From CAVSWT01 sp963775245 (GTDB taxonomy: Bacteria; Bacteroidota; Ignavibacteria; Ignavibacteriales; Ignavibacteriaceae): a DNA stretch of 64,000 nucleotides. Shown piece after piece: positions 27,661 through 36,108 of the stretch; position 1 is the first letter of the stretch; the number at the start of each line of letters is the position of its first letter. A program made the position numbers and the translations under genes. Under the pieces are notes generated by a model, which did not search any database, was not told where the DNA came from, and saw nothing but the letters and a program-made list of their open reading frames with translations. Location of the stretch: positions 1-64,000 of the forward strand of contig CAVZID010000037.1 in NCBI GenBank assembly GCA_963775245.1, given 5' to 3'.

Positions 27661-29865
27661 TTATTTATCATCGAGTTTATCGCTCTCGGTTTCTACTCTT
27701 GATTCTTTAATTTTCTTAAGCTCTAACGGATGCTCTTCTTCCATTTCTTCTTCCGACAATTTACCGTTGAACCAGGCAGTGTTCATTGGGTAAACATCAG
27801 GATTAAAAATTATAAAGTAAAAATGCCAAACAACAATAGCTAAAAAAGCAAGCCAGGCTTCATAAAAATGAATTGTGTTCGCAATATCCCAGCCAAGCTT
27901 TGTAAAGATTCCAATAAACGTATTATCAAACCACATTATAACGCCGGTTACAGACATAACAATTGTTCCCCAAACCAAAGCCCAATATTCAGACTTTTCA
28001 ACATAACTAAATCTATCAAGTTTAGGCTTTTGTTTAGATATCCCAAGGTTGAAAGAAGCTACACCAATGGCATCAGTTAAATCTTTATACTTTGGCAATA
28101 AGTCTTTAAATAATTGGCGTCCTCTTTTTGTAAAAATTAAATATCCGATATGATAAACACTTACAGAAACCATAATCACAGCTGCAATCCTATGAAGTAT
28201 GCTTCTTATTTCAAAAGTATATTCGCTCAAGTCCCTAATATGCTGCACCCACCATGTATTTGGGAACCGCAACATAAATCCGGTTATCACTAAAGTAATA
28301 AAACTGGCCGCGAGCAGGATATGCTGCACTCTTTCATTAGCTGTCATCCTTAGATACAAACCATGCCCGTGTACTTCAGGCCTTAACATTCCGCTTTGTC
28401 TTAATTTTTTTATCTTTGCCTTTTTAATGAAATCAAACAAGTTATGCAAGAACATAAATCCAATGACAAGGATAATTAAAATGATGTACATTGAAGAGAT
28501 CCAATAAAGTATTGGCTCAGATTTTTGTGCTACAGTAACATGAATTTTACCTACAGCAAAGTTTTGATTTGCTCCCGGATGACATTTACCACAAGTTTTA
28601 GCAAGGTTCTTCTTATTTATTGTTGAAAGAGGATCACTTGCAGGTAAAATATTATGAACCCCATGACAGCTTGCACAATTGGCTACAATGGTAGAACCGC
28701 CTTCAAGAGCAAGTCCGTGATAACTGTTCATATATGTTTTAAATCTATCCGGTGCAAGTCCGTATTTCTTTGTTAACTTTACTGAGCTATGGCATGGAGA
28801 ACAAACCTGTGTTGATACATTTTGAAATGCCACAGGAGATTTAGGATTTGAGGGTTGTAAAATATTATGTTCACCATGACAGTCAGTACATACAGGTGCG
28901 TCTAAATTTCCTTTAGCAACTTCTTTTCCGTGTATACTTTTTTCGTATGTATTTTTAATATCTGTGTGGCATTGTCCGCATGTATTAGGAACATTAGTTT
29001 TATATACTGTAGATTTTGGATTAGAACCTGGCAATATCTCATGAGCACTATGACAATTTATACAGGTAGCTACTTTACCATTTCCCTTTTGAAGTGCTGA
29101 TCCGTGCACACTATGTTCGTAAGCAGAAATAAATCCCGCAGATGGGGCAGTTCTCCCTCTAACGTCCGGATTATTAAGATGACATGATAAACACAATTTT
29201 TCTTGTGCTTGTTTTAATTTAGTTATATCCTCTTTACCGGATACATCTGCAACTGAATATTTATGACAGGTAAGACAATATGGGGCACCCGCAATTTTGT
29301 TTTTAAATCCTTGATAATGAAGTGATTGTGTGTATTGCCCTACTTCTTTGCTATGACATTTTCCACATGAATTTACTAGATTATTTTTACCCCATTTTGA
29401 ATCCGGATTCTTAGGAGAAATTATATCATGAGTTCCATGACAGTTCCTGCATGACATATCAGGGGAACCATTTATTCCATTAGCTTTTAATAACTGTGGA
29501 TGAAAGCTATGTTTTATTGGTGCGTCTCTGTGACAAGTAAGACAATTTATCGGAGTTATATTTTCTTTATGAGGAATATTGTTGGGATCAAAACCTACGT
29601 GGCAAGATACACAATTTAATTTTCCGTGAACTGAATGAGTGAATACTTTCGAACTAACATATAACGAAACTTCTTTACCGTTTCTTTCAGTAGTTAAAGT
29701 ATTATCGTCATGACACATCAGACAGTCGTCATTTGTTTGAGGGTAGATGTTTTGAGAGCTGACAATCAGGCAGATTATAAGACTAACTATAAAGTACACT
29801 AACTTTTGCAGTAGATTAGTTTCCACTTTCATTTTGTGCGATGGTCGAGACTGTCCGATGTGCAT
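27661..29865 (-). CDS. Fusion of 13-heme cytochrome c and cytochrome b membrane domain
   Basis: 734 residues. A signal peptide (ends near IYPQ) is followed by 13 CXXCH motifs (from CLMCHDDNTL to CGKCHPGANQ, about residues 50-440) with repeated CHGxH and NPKSxV segments. A hydrophobic helix (about 455-480) then leads to a cytochrome b module (ERVQHILLAASFITLVITGF ... ILHRIAAVIMVSV ... NTIHFYEAWLAFLAIVVWHF). A fused quinol-side cytochrome b and periplasmic multiheme c recalls CbcL-type proteins of metal-reducing bacteria; the equivalence is inference. Start: ATG 29865, or an ATG 33 bases downstream (MKVETNLLQKL). It is the first large gene of the cluster, downstream of a 53-residue peptide gene. 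Confidence 0.88.
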   Translation of the reverse strand: MHIGQSRPSHKMKVETNLLQKLVYFIVSLIICLIVSSQNIYPQTNDDCLMCHDDNTLTTERNGKEVSLYVSSKVFTHSVHGKLNCVSCHVGFDPNNIPHKENITPINCLTCHRDAPIKHSFHPQLLKANGINGSPDMSCRNCHGTHDIISPKNPDSKWGKNNLVNSCGKCHSKEVGQYTQSLHYQGFKNKIAGAPYCLTCHKYSVADVSGKEDITKLKQAQEKLCLSCHLNNPDVRGRTAPSAGFISAYEHSVHGSALQKGNGKVATCINCHSAHEILPGSNPKSTVYKTNVPNTCGQCHTDIKNTYEKSIHGKEVAKGNLDAPVCTDCHGEHNILQPSNPKSPVAFQNVSTQVCSPCHSSVKLTKKYGLAPDRFKTYMNSYHGLALEGGSTIVANCASCHGVHNILPASDPLSTINKKNLAKTCGKCHPGANQNFAVGKIHVTVAQKSEPILYWISSMYIILIILVIGFMFLHNLFDFIKKAKIKKLRQSGMLRPEVHGHGLYLRMTANERVQHILLAASFITLVITGFMLRFPNTWWVQHIRDLSEYTFEIRSILHRIAAVIMVSVSVYHIGYLIFTKRGRQLFKDLLPKYKDLTDAIGVASFNLGISKQKPKLDRFSYVEKSEYWALVWGTIVMSVTGVIMWFDNTFIGIFTKLGWDIANTIHFYEAWLAFLAIVVWHFYFIIFNPDVYPMNTAWFNGKLSEEEMEEEHPLELKKIKESRVETESDKLDDK

Positions 29866-29977
29866 GATGATAAAAACTTTTCAATTATTTAAAAGAGCGA
29901 TTATTATTCTAAATTTTTTCATTTAATTCAATTTCTATTTACATTTTATTTAGATTTAGTTATTCAATCCACAATAA

Positions 29978-30139
29978 TTAATATTCCAACTGAGAAACAG
30001 GCACTTTGTTAGATACCTTGGTTATTTTTGTACTCTGCTTATTTGAATCCTTGGTGTGACTGAAATCCATAGAATATGCAAAACCATATAATGCAACAAT
30101 CATAATAACAACAAATAAATAAATTAAAAGTCCTTTCAT
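29978..30139 (-). CDS. Small 53-residue membrane peptide at the head of the cytochrome cluster
   Basis: A complete short gene: ATG at 30139-30137, stop TAA at 29980-29978, ribosome-binding site AGAAAGG 7 bases before the start. The product begins MKGLLIYLFVVIMIVALYGF, a single transmembrane helix, and continues with a polar, Ser/Thr/Lys-rich tail of about 30 residues (MDFSHTKDSNKQSTKITKVS) ending LEY. It lies 112 bases upstream of the 13-heme fusion gene on the same strand, so it may be an assembly factor or small subunit of that complex. The family is unknown to me; coding status rests on the Shine-Dalgarno site, the clean membrane-peptide pattern and the location. Confidence 0.6.
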   Translation of the reverse strand: MKGLLIYLFVVIMIVALYGFAYSMDFSHTKDSNKQSTKITKVSNKVPVSQLEY

Positions 30140-30430
30140 GTCATTACCTTTCTAAATAAAATTTCAAACTTGCATTATTAATTCAGCGTTGGCTGATTGG
30201 TATGCATGGGATTTTCAAAGAATATGCCGTAATTATTTTTACATTATTTTAAGAATTTAAGGCAGGTGTTGAATTATTTCCCAGATAAAAGAATTATTGC
30301 AAAATCATCTTTCCATTGGTGAGAATACTTTGCAATGAAATGCAATAATGTTTGAAATATTGATTAGAATACAATTTTTCTAAAATAACTTTTAGAATAT
30401 TTGAGATAATAGAAAGTTGAAAATTGTTGC

Positions 30431-31945
30431 TTATGCTATTTGTTTTTCTTCATCTATCAAATTTACTTTTGCGTTTGGATGAAGAATAAACAATTCTTTA
30501 ATATCATATTCATTTGGGGATAAATCCCTATGAAAATATTCATTCTTTGATGACGAATAAACATAATATTTCTTCCATTCAGAAATATTTTCAACAATTT
30601 CTTTCACCGCATTCGTTATAAAAAAGATTTCGTCATTTTTCATTGTAGGATGAATAGACATTCGAACCCAGCCGGGTTTTTCAGAAAGATCACCAACATT
30701 TATTTTATCGGTGATGTGTTTTGATTTGCCTGGAGTAACATGAAGCAGATAATGCCCATAAGTTCCCGCACACGAGCAGCCGCCTCTAGTTTGAATTCCA
30801 TATCTATCATTCAGCAGCTTTACAATTAAATTGTAATGAATACCTTTAACATAAAATGAAATTGCTCCCAATCGCTCTTCAATATTGTCAGCTAAAATTT
30901 GGAGCCCATGTATTTTTCTTAACTCATCAAAAACAATTTTAATTAATTCTTCTTCACGTTTTCGAATGTTTTCTACTCCCATTTCTTCTTTAAGTTGAAC
31001 GCAAAGTGCAGCTTTAATTGTCTGTAAAAAAGCAGGGGTACCGCCGTCTTCTCTTGCTTCAATATTTGAAACAAATTTATACTGGCCCCAAGGATTAGTC
31101 CAATCAACCGTTCCTCCGCCGGGATTATCCGGTACTCTATTTTTATAAAGTTTTGAATCAAAGATTAAAACTCCAGAGGTACCGGGGCCGCCAAGAAATT
31201 TATGAGGCGAAAAAAATACTGCATCAAGTTTTTCAAGCGGATCTTCAGGATGCATATCTATATTTGAATAAGGAGCGGAACACGCAAAATCAATAAAACA
31301 AAATCCTCCATTCTCGTGCATTATTTTTGACATTTGATGATATGGAGTTTCAATTCCTGTAACATTTGAACAAGCTGTAAAAGCACCAATTTTTAATTTG
31401 CGGTTTTTATAAACTTCTAATTCATTTTTCAAATTTCCCAAATCGACTAAGCCATGAATATCAGGATCAATACAAACCACATCTGCAATTGTCTCAAGCC
31501 ATGAGGTATGGTTTGAATGATGTTCCATATGAGTTACAAAAACAACCGGCTTTAATTCTTTAGGAAGCTTTAAATAATCTTTTAACTGCTCTGAAATTTT
31601 TAATCCGAGAATTCTTTGAAACTTATTAACCATTGCTGTCATCCCGGAACCGGCAGTAATTATAATATCGTCCGGCCCGGCGTTTACATGTTTCTTTATA
31701 ATCTTTTGTGCATGATGATATGCATGAGTCATTGTTGTCCCGGTAATACTTGCTTCGGAATGAGTATTCCCCACCCAAGGGCCAAATGTTTCAATCATCT
31801 TTTTTTCTATCGGTTCATAAAGCCTGCCGGAAGCAACCCAATCAGCATAAATTATTTTCTTCTCGCCATAAGGAGATTGAAAAGTTTTATCGATACCTAT
31901 AATGTTGGTTCTAAACTCTTCAAAGTATTTTTCCAGGTTTTGCAT
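30431..31945 (-). CDS. Class V aminotransferase-fold PLP enzyme (cysteine desulfurase-like)
   Basis: About 504 residues, longer than SufS or IscS (about 400). PLP-binding features: THSEASITGTTMTHAYHHAQ, THMEHHSNHTSW, FIDFACSAPYSNIDMHPE, and the Schiff-base lysine in FFSPHKFLGGPGTSGVLIF. A CSCAGTYGHYLL segment (about residue 395) provides a cysteine pair in the region where desulfurases keep their catalytic cysteine, but the spacing and the long C-terminus differ, so the reaction is uncertain. The preferred start is ATG 31945, just behind GAGGATGGA, giving MQNLEKYFEEF; an in-frame ATG at 31960 is the alternative. No Suf or Isc genes are adjacent. Confidence 0.8.
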   Translation of the reverse strand: MQNLEKYFEEFRTNIIGIDKTFQSPYGEKKIIYADWVASGRLYEPIEKKMIETFGPWVGNTHSEASITGTTMTHAYHHAQKIIKKHVNAGPDDIIITAGSGMTAMVNKFQRILGLKISEQLKDYLKLPKELKPVVFVTHMEHHSNHTSWLETIADVVCIDPDIHGLVDLGNLKNELEVYKNRKLKIGAFTACSNVTGIETPYHQMSKIMHENGGFCFIDFACSAPYSNIDMHPEDPLEKLDAVFFSPHKFLGGPGTSGVLIFDSKLYKNRVPDNPGGGTVDWTNPWGQYKFVSNIEAREDGGTPAFLQTIKAALCVQLKEEMGVENIRKREEELIKIVFDELRKIHGLQILADNIEERLGAISFYVKGIHYNLIVKLLNDRYGIQTRGGCSCAGTYGHYLLHVTPGKSKHITDKINVGDLSEKPGWVRMSIHPTMKNDEIFFITNAVKEIVENISEWKKYYVYSSSKNEYFHRDLSPNEYDIKELFILHPNAKVNLIDEEKQIA

Positions 31946-32031
31946 TCCATCCTCAAGCATTAATCAATAGTCAAATTTAAGAAAAATATATTTTATTAAC
32001 AGGTGATAAGATAAGTTTTTAGTTTTACGAA

Positions 32032-32790
32032 TTACACAAAACTCTTGCCCGTAACAAGAGCATAGTGTTCAATTTTCATATTTTCGGAAGACTGCTTTTG
32101 AGGGTTATATTCTTTCTCAAGCGCCATTTTCCACAAATAAAAATGAGAAAAAGTATGGCTAATCTTTTTTACTAAAAGATTAAACTTGCCGCTGGCTTCA
32201 TACAAATCAGCATCTTCTTTATTACTCCAGATCGTTAGAGAAATAAATTCATCATCTTCGCTTGTGCTTTCGATCAGATAAACATATTCGCAGCCTTGAA
32301 CGGCTTGTAGCTCAGGTATAATTATTTCTGTATATACTTTTTTAAACTCATCAATCTTTCCTTCTTGTATTTTTGCAGAGACTATTCTTAAATACATATT
32401 AGAATTTGAAATATTAAATTTCTCCGCTTCATTTTTCCGGGCTTGAACAGAATATTTTTTAATTACGGGTTCTTCTGAAACGGGGGCATACTCATATTCG
32501 CTATTATCAAAAAGATGAATTTTCCATTCTGCCGATTCAGTTAAATATGGTTTAGTCTCTTTTAAAAGTTCTTTAAATATTCCCTTATTCTCATAATTCT
32601 CGGCATAAATTTTCGTTTCCCAGAAAGTGATTGACACAAATTTATTCTCATTCGGACCGCTTTTTATCAATCCGGCAAAAAGGCATCCAGGTGTCCTTTG
32701 CAGCTTCGGAAAAACTATATACTCATAAAACTTCTTAAATTCGTTTATGAATTCAGGCTTTATCTCAATCTGAAAAAAGCGCATAAACAT
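32032..32790 (-). CDS. Protein with two ABM (antibiotic biosynthesis monooxygenase-like) domains
   Basis: 252 residues. Two ferredoxin-like ABM domains: about 1-95 (MRFFQIEIKPEFINEFKKFY ... QRTPGCLFAGLI ... FVSITFWETKIYAENYE) and about 131-225 (YLRIVSAKIQEGKIDEFKKVY ... LQAVQGCEYVYLI ... FISLTIWSNKEDADLYE). The two copies share the PGC/QGC turn and the [FVI]SxTxW strand, so the protein arose by duplication. Such domains occur in heme-degrading enzymes, quinol monooxygenases and stress proteins; the ligand cannot be told. ACGGAG lies in front of the ATG. Confidence 0.75.
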   Translation of the reverse strand: MFMRFFQIEIKPEFINEFKKFYEYIVFPKLQRTPGCLFAGLIKSGPNENKFVSITFWETKIYAENYENKGIFKELLKETKPYLTESAEWKIHLFDNSEYEYAPVSEEPVIKKYSVQARKNEAEKFNISNSNMYLRIVSAKIQEGKIDEFKKVYTEIIIPELQAVQGCEYVYLIESTSEDDEFISLTIWSNKEDADLYEASGKFNLLVKKISHTFSHFYLWKMALEKEYNPQKQSSENMKIEHYALVTGKSFV

Positions 32791-33159
32791 ATTCGAACTC
32801 CGTTCTGATAATTGAAATTAAAGTTTAAGCTTTTAAAATTTTGATTGCAATAGACGTAGTTTACTTAATAAACATTTGCATTTAATTAAAAATAATTTTG
32901 ACGCAAGTAATAAATTTTTCTTTCTTAATTTTTGAATAATCAGGTAAACTTAAAATAAAATACTTAAATCAAAGGTTTATGTTTTAAATCACCGGGTCAA
33001 ATTTATTATCGAATAATTGCTTCCATTATGCAGAGTAGAAGTAGTCGAGAATTGAATCGGTTTTAAACTATGAAAAAAATAATTAAGATGTTATAAAATT
33101 AATTCACTATTTTGCAAAAGAATAATTTTTTACTAAAATCATCATTAAGAAGGGAAAAA
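32791..33159. other. AT-rich divergent intergenic region
   Basis: Separates the minus-strand ABM gene from the plus-strand VOC gene and must contain both promoters. Sequence is A/T-rich with no clear hairpin, repeat or small gene. The plus-strand frame is open upstream from 33112, but the proper start is the ATG at 33160. Confidence 0.4.
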
Positions 33160-33543
33160 ATGACATTTGAACACTTTGCCTTAAATGTTTCTAAACCGGT
33201 TGAAATGGGCCAATGGTATATAGATAATTGCGAAATGAAGCTGGTTAAGTCAATGAATGATTATCCCTATACAAGATTTTTAGCTGATAAATCGGGACAG
33301 GTCGTTCTTGAAATTTATTCAAATACTTCTGCAAGAATTCCTGAATATAATAAGCAGCATCCGCTTGAATTTCATTTTGCATTGAAGGTTGAAAACCCTG
33401 TTGAAATAAAAGATAAATTAATTGCAGCCGGGGCAAAAGTTGAAGAAGAAATTAAGCTTGATGACGGTTCTCATTTAATTATGCTGCGCGATCCTTTTGG
33501 TGTGCCGCTTCAATTATGTAAACGAGCAAAGCCTTTGGTTTAA
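33160..33543 (+). CDS. VOC-superfamily (glyoxalase/bleomycin-resistance-like) protein
   Basis: 127 residues from the ATG at 33160, which follows a good AAGAAGGG site (an in-frame upstream start at 33112 lacks one). Paired beta-alpha-beta-beta-beta modules: MTFEHFALNVSKPVEMGQWY ... VVLEIYSN and PLEFHFALKVENPVEIKDKL ... GSHLIMLRDPFGVPLQLCKR. Candidate metal ligands of the VOC fold are His5, Glu near VLEIYSN, His near EFHFAL, and Gln near VPLQLC. Substrate unknown. Confidence 0.8.
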   Translation: MTFEHFALNVSKPVEMGQWYIDNCEMKLVKSMNDYPYTRFLADKSGQVVLEIYSNTSARIPEYNKQHPLEFHFALKVENPVEIKDKLIAAGAKVEEEIKLDDGSHLIMLRDPFGVPLQLCKRAKPLV

Positions 33544-33683
33544 CAAATTCTTAAGCTGTGTTAAAATGTTATCGAATAGTTTAATAATTCCTTTTGAAAT
33601 TAACATTTTATTCAGTTTTAACTTCATTCTTTTTTTTCTATTTTTAATTTCAATTCACTAACTTTTTAGTAAGCAATTCTTAC

Positions 33684-34613
33684 ATGAAATATCTTATTGG
33701 AATTGACGGCGGAGGAACTAAAACACACTGTATAATAACCAATCTTGAAGGTAATTGCTTATATGAATGTTATGGTTCACCTTCCAATTTTTTAATTCTT
33801 GGAACTCAAAAAGTCTCCGAAACTATTCTGAATTTAGTTGATGAATGTAAATCAAAAGTTAACATTAATTATGAAGATATTGGCTGTGTATTAATCGGTA
33901 CAACCGGTGCCGGAAGAAGAAGTGATGCTGAAAGATTGGAAGAAGCATTTAATGAATTCATTAAATTAAAAAATATTGAAATTAAAAATTTCAAAGTTGA
34001 AAGCGATGCACGTATTGCTCTTGAAGGAGCTTTTACTGGAAAGCCGGGAAGCATTTTAATTGCCGGAACAGGTTCTATTATATTTGGGAAAGATGCAGCA
34101 GGTAACATTCATCGTGTTGGCGGGTTTGGAAGATTTATTGGAGATGAAGGCAGCGGATATTCTATTGGAAGAAAAGCATTAACTGCAATTGCAAAAGAAT
34201 TTGATGGAAGAGGAAGCAAAACAATTCTAACCAACCTCCTTAAAGAAAAATTTAAAATTGAAACTTCGGAAGAATTAATTACACAGATTTACAAAAATAA
34301 TTTCGATATAGCATCTGCCGCACCTTTAGCTTTACAAGCAGCGGAAATGAAAGATGAAATCGCTTTAAAAATTATTCATGAAGAAACTGATGAACTAATT
34401 TCTCATATTTCAACAATGGCAAAAAATATTAATGAGCCGGTATTAAACACAGCTTTGATTGGCGGAATTATCAGCAGCGAAAATATTTATTCAAAAACAT
34501 TAAGAAAGAAAGTAAAAGAAATATTACCGAAAGTAAATTTAACTTTGCCTGAAAATCCGCCAGAAGTTGGGGCTATCTTAATGGCAAAAAAATTTGTGAA
34601 AAAACTTAAATGA
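33684..34613 (+). CDS. BadF/BadG-family kinase, probably N-acetylglucosamine kinase-like
   Basis: 309 residues with the ASKHA ATPase fold. Phosphate-1 motif IGIDGGGTKTH (about 4-14), an adenosine-site GTGSIIFGKDAAG, phosphate-2 region GGFGRFIGDEGSGYSIGRKAL, and a terminal GGIISSENIYS. The GDEGSG(Y/S) signature is that of the NagK-type sugar kinases, which phosphorylate GlcNAc in cell-wall recycling. This role fits the genes that follow (AmpG-type permease, beta-lactamase-like hydrolase, NagZ-type hexosaminidase), although a small repeat element separates it from them. A different amino-sugar substrate is possible. Confidence 0.85.
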   Translation: MKYLIGIDGGGTKTHCIITNLEGNCLYECYGSPSNFLILGTQKVSETILNLVDECKSKVNINYEDIGCVLIGTTGAGRRSDAERLEEAFNEFIKLKNIEIKNFKVESDARIALEGAFTGKPGSILIAGTGSIIFGKDAAGNIHRVGGFGRFIGDEGSGYSIGRKALTAIAKEFDGRGSKTILTNLLKEKFKIETSEELITQIYKNNFDIASAAPLALQAAEMKDEIALKIIHEETDELISHISTMAKNINEPVLNTALIGGIISSENIYSKTLRKKVKEILPKVNLTLPENPPEVGAILMAKKFVKKLK

Positions 34614-34617
34614 ATTA

Positions 34618-34744
34618 ATTAGGGGCTGTCTCAAAAGATTAGATTTGTCAGTCTGAGCTTGTCGAAGACGAACTTTTTAGAATAAATTCACACTTCGATA
34701 AACTCAGTGTGACAGTAAAAATTACTTTTGAGACAGCCTCTAAT
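34618..34744. repeat. 127-bp MITE-like element with 20-bp terminal inverted repeats
   Basis: Left arm at 34618-34637 (ATTAGGGGCTGTCTCAAAAG) and right arm at 34725-34744 are inverted copies with one mismatch. Inside, 34647-34667 and 34693-34713 form a second inverted repeat (17 of 21 matches) built on a GAGCTTGTCGAAG-type core. The GGCTGTCTCAAAAG end resembles ends of some insertion sequences, but no transposase is present. This fits a non-autonomous miniature element inserted between the kinase and permease genes. Confidence 0.7.
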
Positions 34745-34809
34745 ATTTAATTTATTAGTAAAGATTAAATTATAAAAATAAATTATCTTGAAATACCCGG
34801 AGACAAATA

Positions 34810-36108
34810 ATGGCATTAGCAAAACCTGAAAAAAGAAATCCCTGGGCTTGGGTTCCAACTTTATATTTTGCTGAAGGTGTACCGTATATTATTGTTAATG
34901 TTGTTTCAGTGGCATTCTATAAAAAAATGGGTATTTCAAATACTGATATTGCACTTTATACCAGCCTGCTTTATCTGCCCTGGGTTGTAAAGCCTTTATG
35001 GAGCCCATCTATTGATATGTTAAAAACCAAACGTTTTTGGATTCTGATTATGCAATTGATTTTAGGTGGAGGCCTGGTTGGATTAACAATTTTTGCTACG
35101 TCATCCAACTTCTTTTTATACACATTAATTTTTTTCTGTCTTATTGCTTTTGGTTCTGCCACGCATGATATAGCCGCTGACGGCTTTTATATGATTGGAC
35201 TTAATGAAAAACAGCAGGCATTTTTTGTCGGAATTAGAAGCACCTTTTATAGAATTGCTATGTGGGCAGGTCAGGGTTTATTATTAATTATTGCTGGTTA
35301 CTTTGAAGCCACAACCGGCAACATTCCATTATCATGGCAATATACTTTTATTATGATAACTGTTTTATACCTTGCCATATTTGTGTACCATAATTTTTTA
35401 CTTCCTTTCCCTAAAACCGACAAGCCTGCGGTAAGTGATAAAGGGCAGCTTTCTGAATTTATAAAAATCTTCAAATTATTTTTTGAAAAAGATAATATTG
35501 GTATTGCCATAACATTTTTGCTTATTTTTAGATTCGGTGAAGCACAGTTATTAAAACTTGCGCAGCCGTTTTTTCTTGACCCTATAAATAAAGGAGGACT
35601 TGGACTTTCATTAGAACAGATTGGAGTTGCTTATGGAACCTTCGGAATTATTGCTTTATTATTAGGTGGGATTCTTGGTGGAATTGTAGTCTCAAGAGAT
35701 GGTTTGAAGAAATGGATTTGGTGGATGTTCGCAGCTATTAATATTCCGCATGTTGTTTATATTTTTCTAGCATTTGTTCAGCCCGGTAATATTTATCTCA
35801 TATCTATATGCATCGTCGGGGAGCAATTTGGCTACGGATTTGGTTTTACAGCTTATATGTTATACATGATTTATGTTTCGCAGGGCGAATTTAAAACTTC
35901 CCACTTTGCAATATGCACTGGTTTTATGGCTTTGAGCATGATGCTGCCAGGTGCTTTTAGCGGAATGATTGAAGAGTTTTTAGGATATAAATTTTTCTTT
36001 GTTTGGGTTTTTATTACGATGATTCCCGGTTATTTTATAGTTAGAGCATTACCATTTGACCCTGAATTTGGAAAGAAATCTGAGGAGCAAAAAAATGTTT
36101 CGGCGTAA
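34810..36108 (+). CDS. AmpG-type major facilitator permease
   Basis: 432 residues with twelve predicted membrane segments. The N-terminus (PWAWVPTLYFAEGVPYIIVN) and the SLLYLPWVVKPLWSPSIDM, FGSATHDIAADGFYMIGL and YGFGFTAYMLYMIYVS segments are those of the AmpG group. AmpG imports GlcNAc-anhydroMurNAc-peptides released from the cell wall. The neighbours (sugar kinase before, beta-lactamase-like and NagZ-type enzymes after) support a muropeptide-recycling role. Related permeases also carry other substrates, so this is a likely and not a proven assignment. Its end overlaps the next gene by 14 bases. A CGGAGA site precedes the ATG. Confidence 0.88.
   Translation: MALAKPEKRNPWAWVPTLYFAEGVPYIIVNVVSVAFYKKMGISNTDIALYTSLLYLPWVVKPLWSPSIDMLKTKRFWILIMQLILGGGLVGLTIFATSSNFFLYTLIFFCLIAFGSATHDIAADGFYMIGLNEKQQAFFVGIRSTFYRIAMWAGQGLLLIIAGYFEATTGNIPLSWQYTFIMITVLYLAIFVYHNFLLPFPKTDKPAVSDKGQLSEFIKIFKLFFEKDNIGIAITFLLIFRFGEAQLLKLAQPFFLDPINKGGLGLSLEQIGVAYGTFGIIALLLGGILGGIVVSRDGLKKWIWWMFAAINIPHVVYIFLAFVQPGNIYLISICIVGEQFGYGFGFTAYMLYMIYVSQGEFKTSHFAICTGFMALSMMLPGAFSGMIEEFLGYKFFFVWVFITMIPGYFIVRALPFDPEFGKKSEEQKNVSA

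Noticed and set aside
30431..31945. SufS cysteine desulfurase
   Set aside because: The protein is about 100 residues too long, lacks Suf or Isc neighbours, and the cysteine region does not match; I kept the broader class V label.
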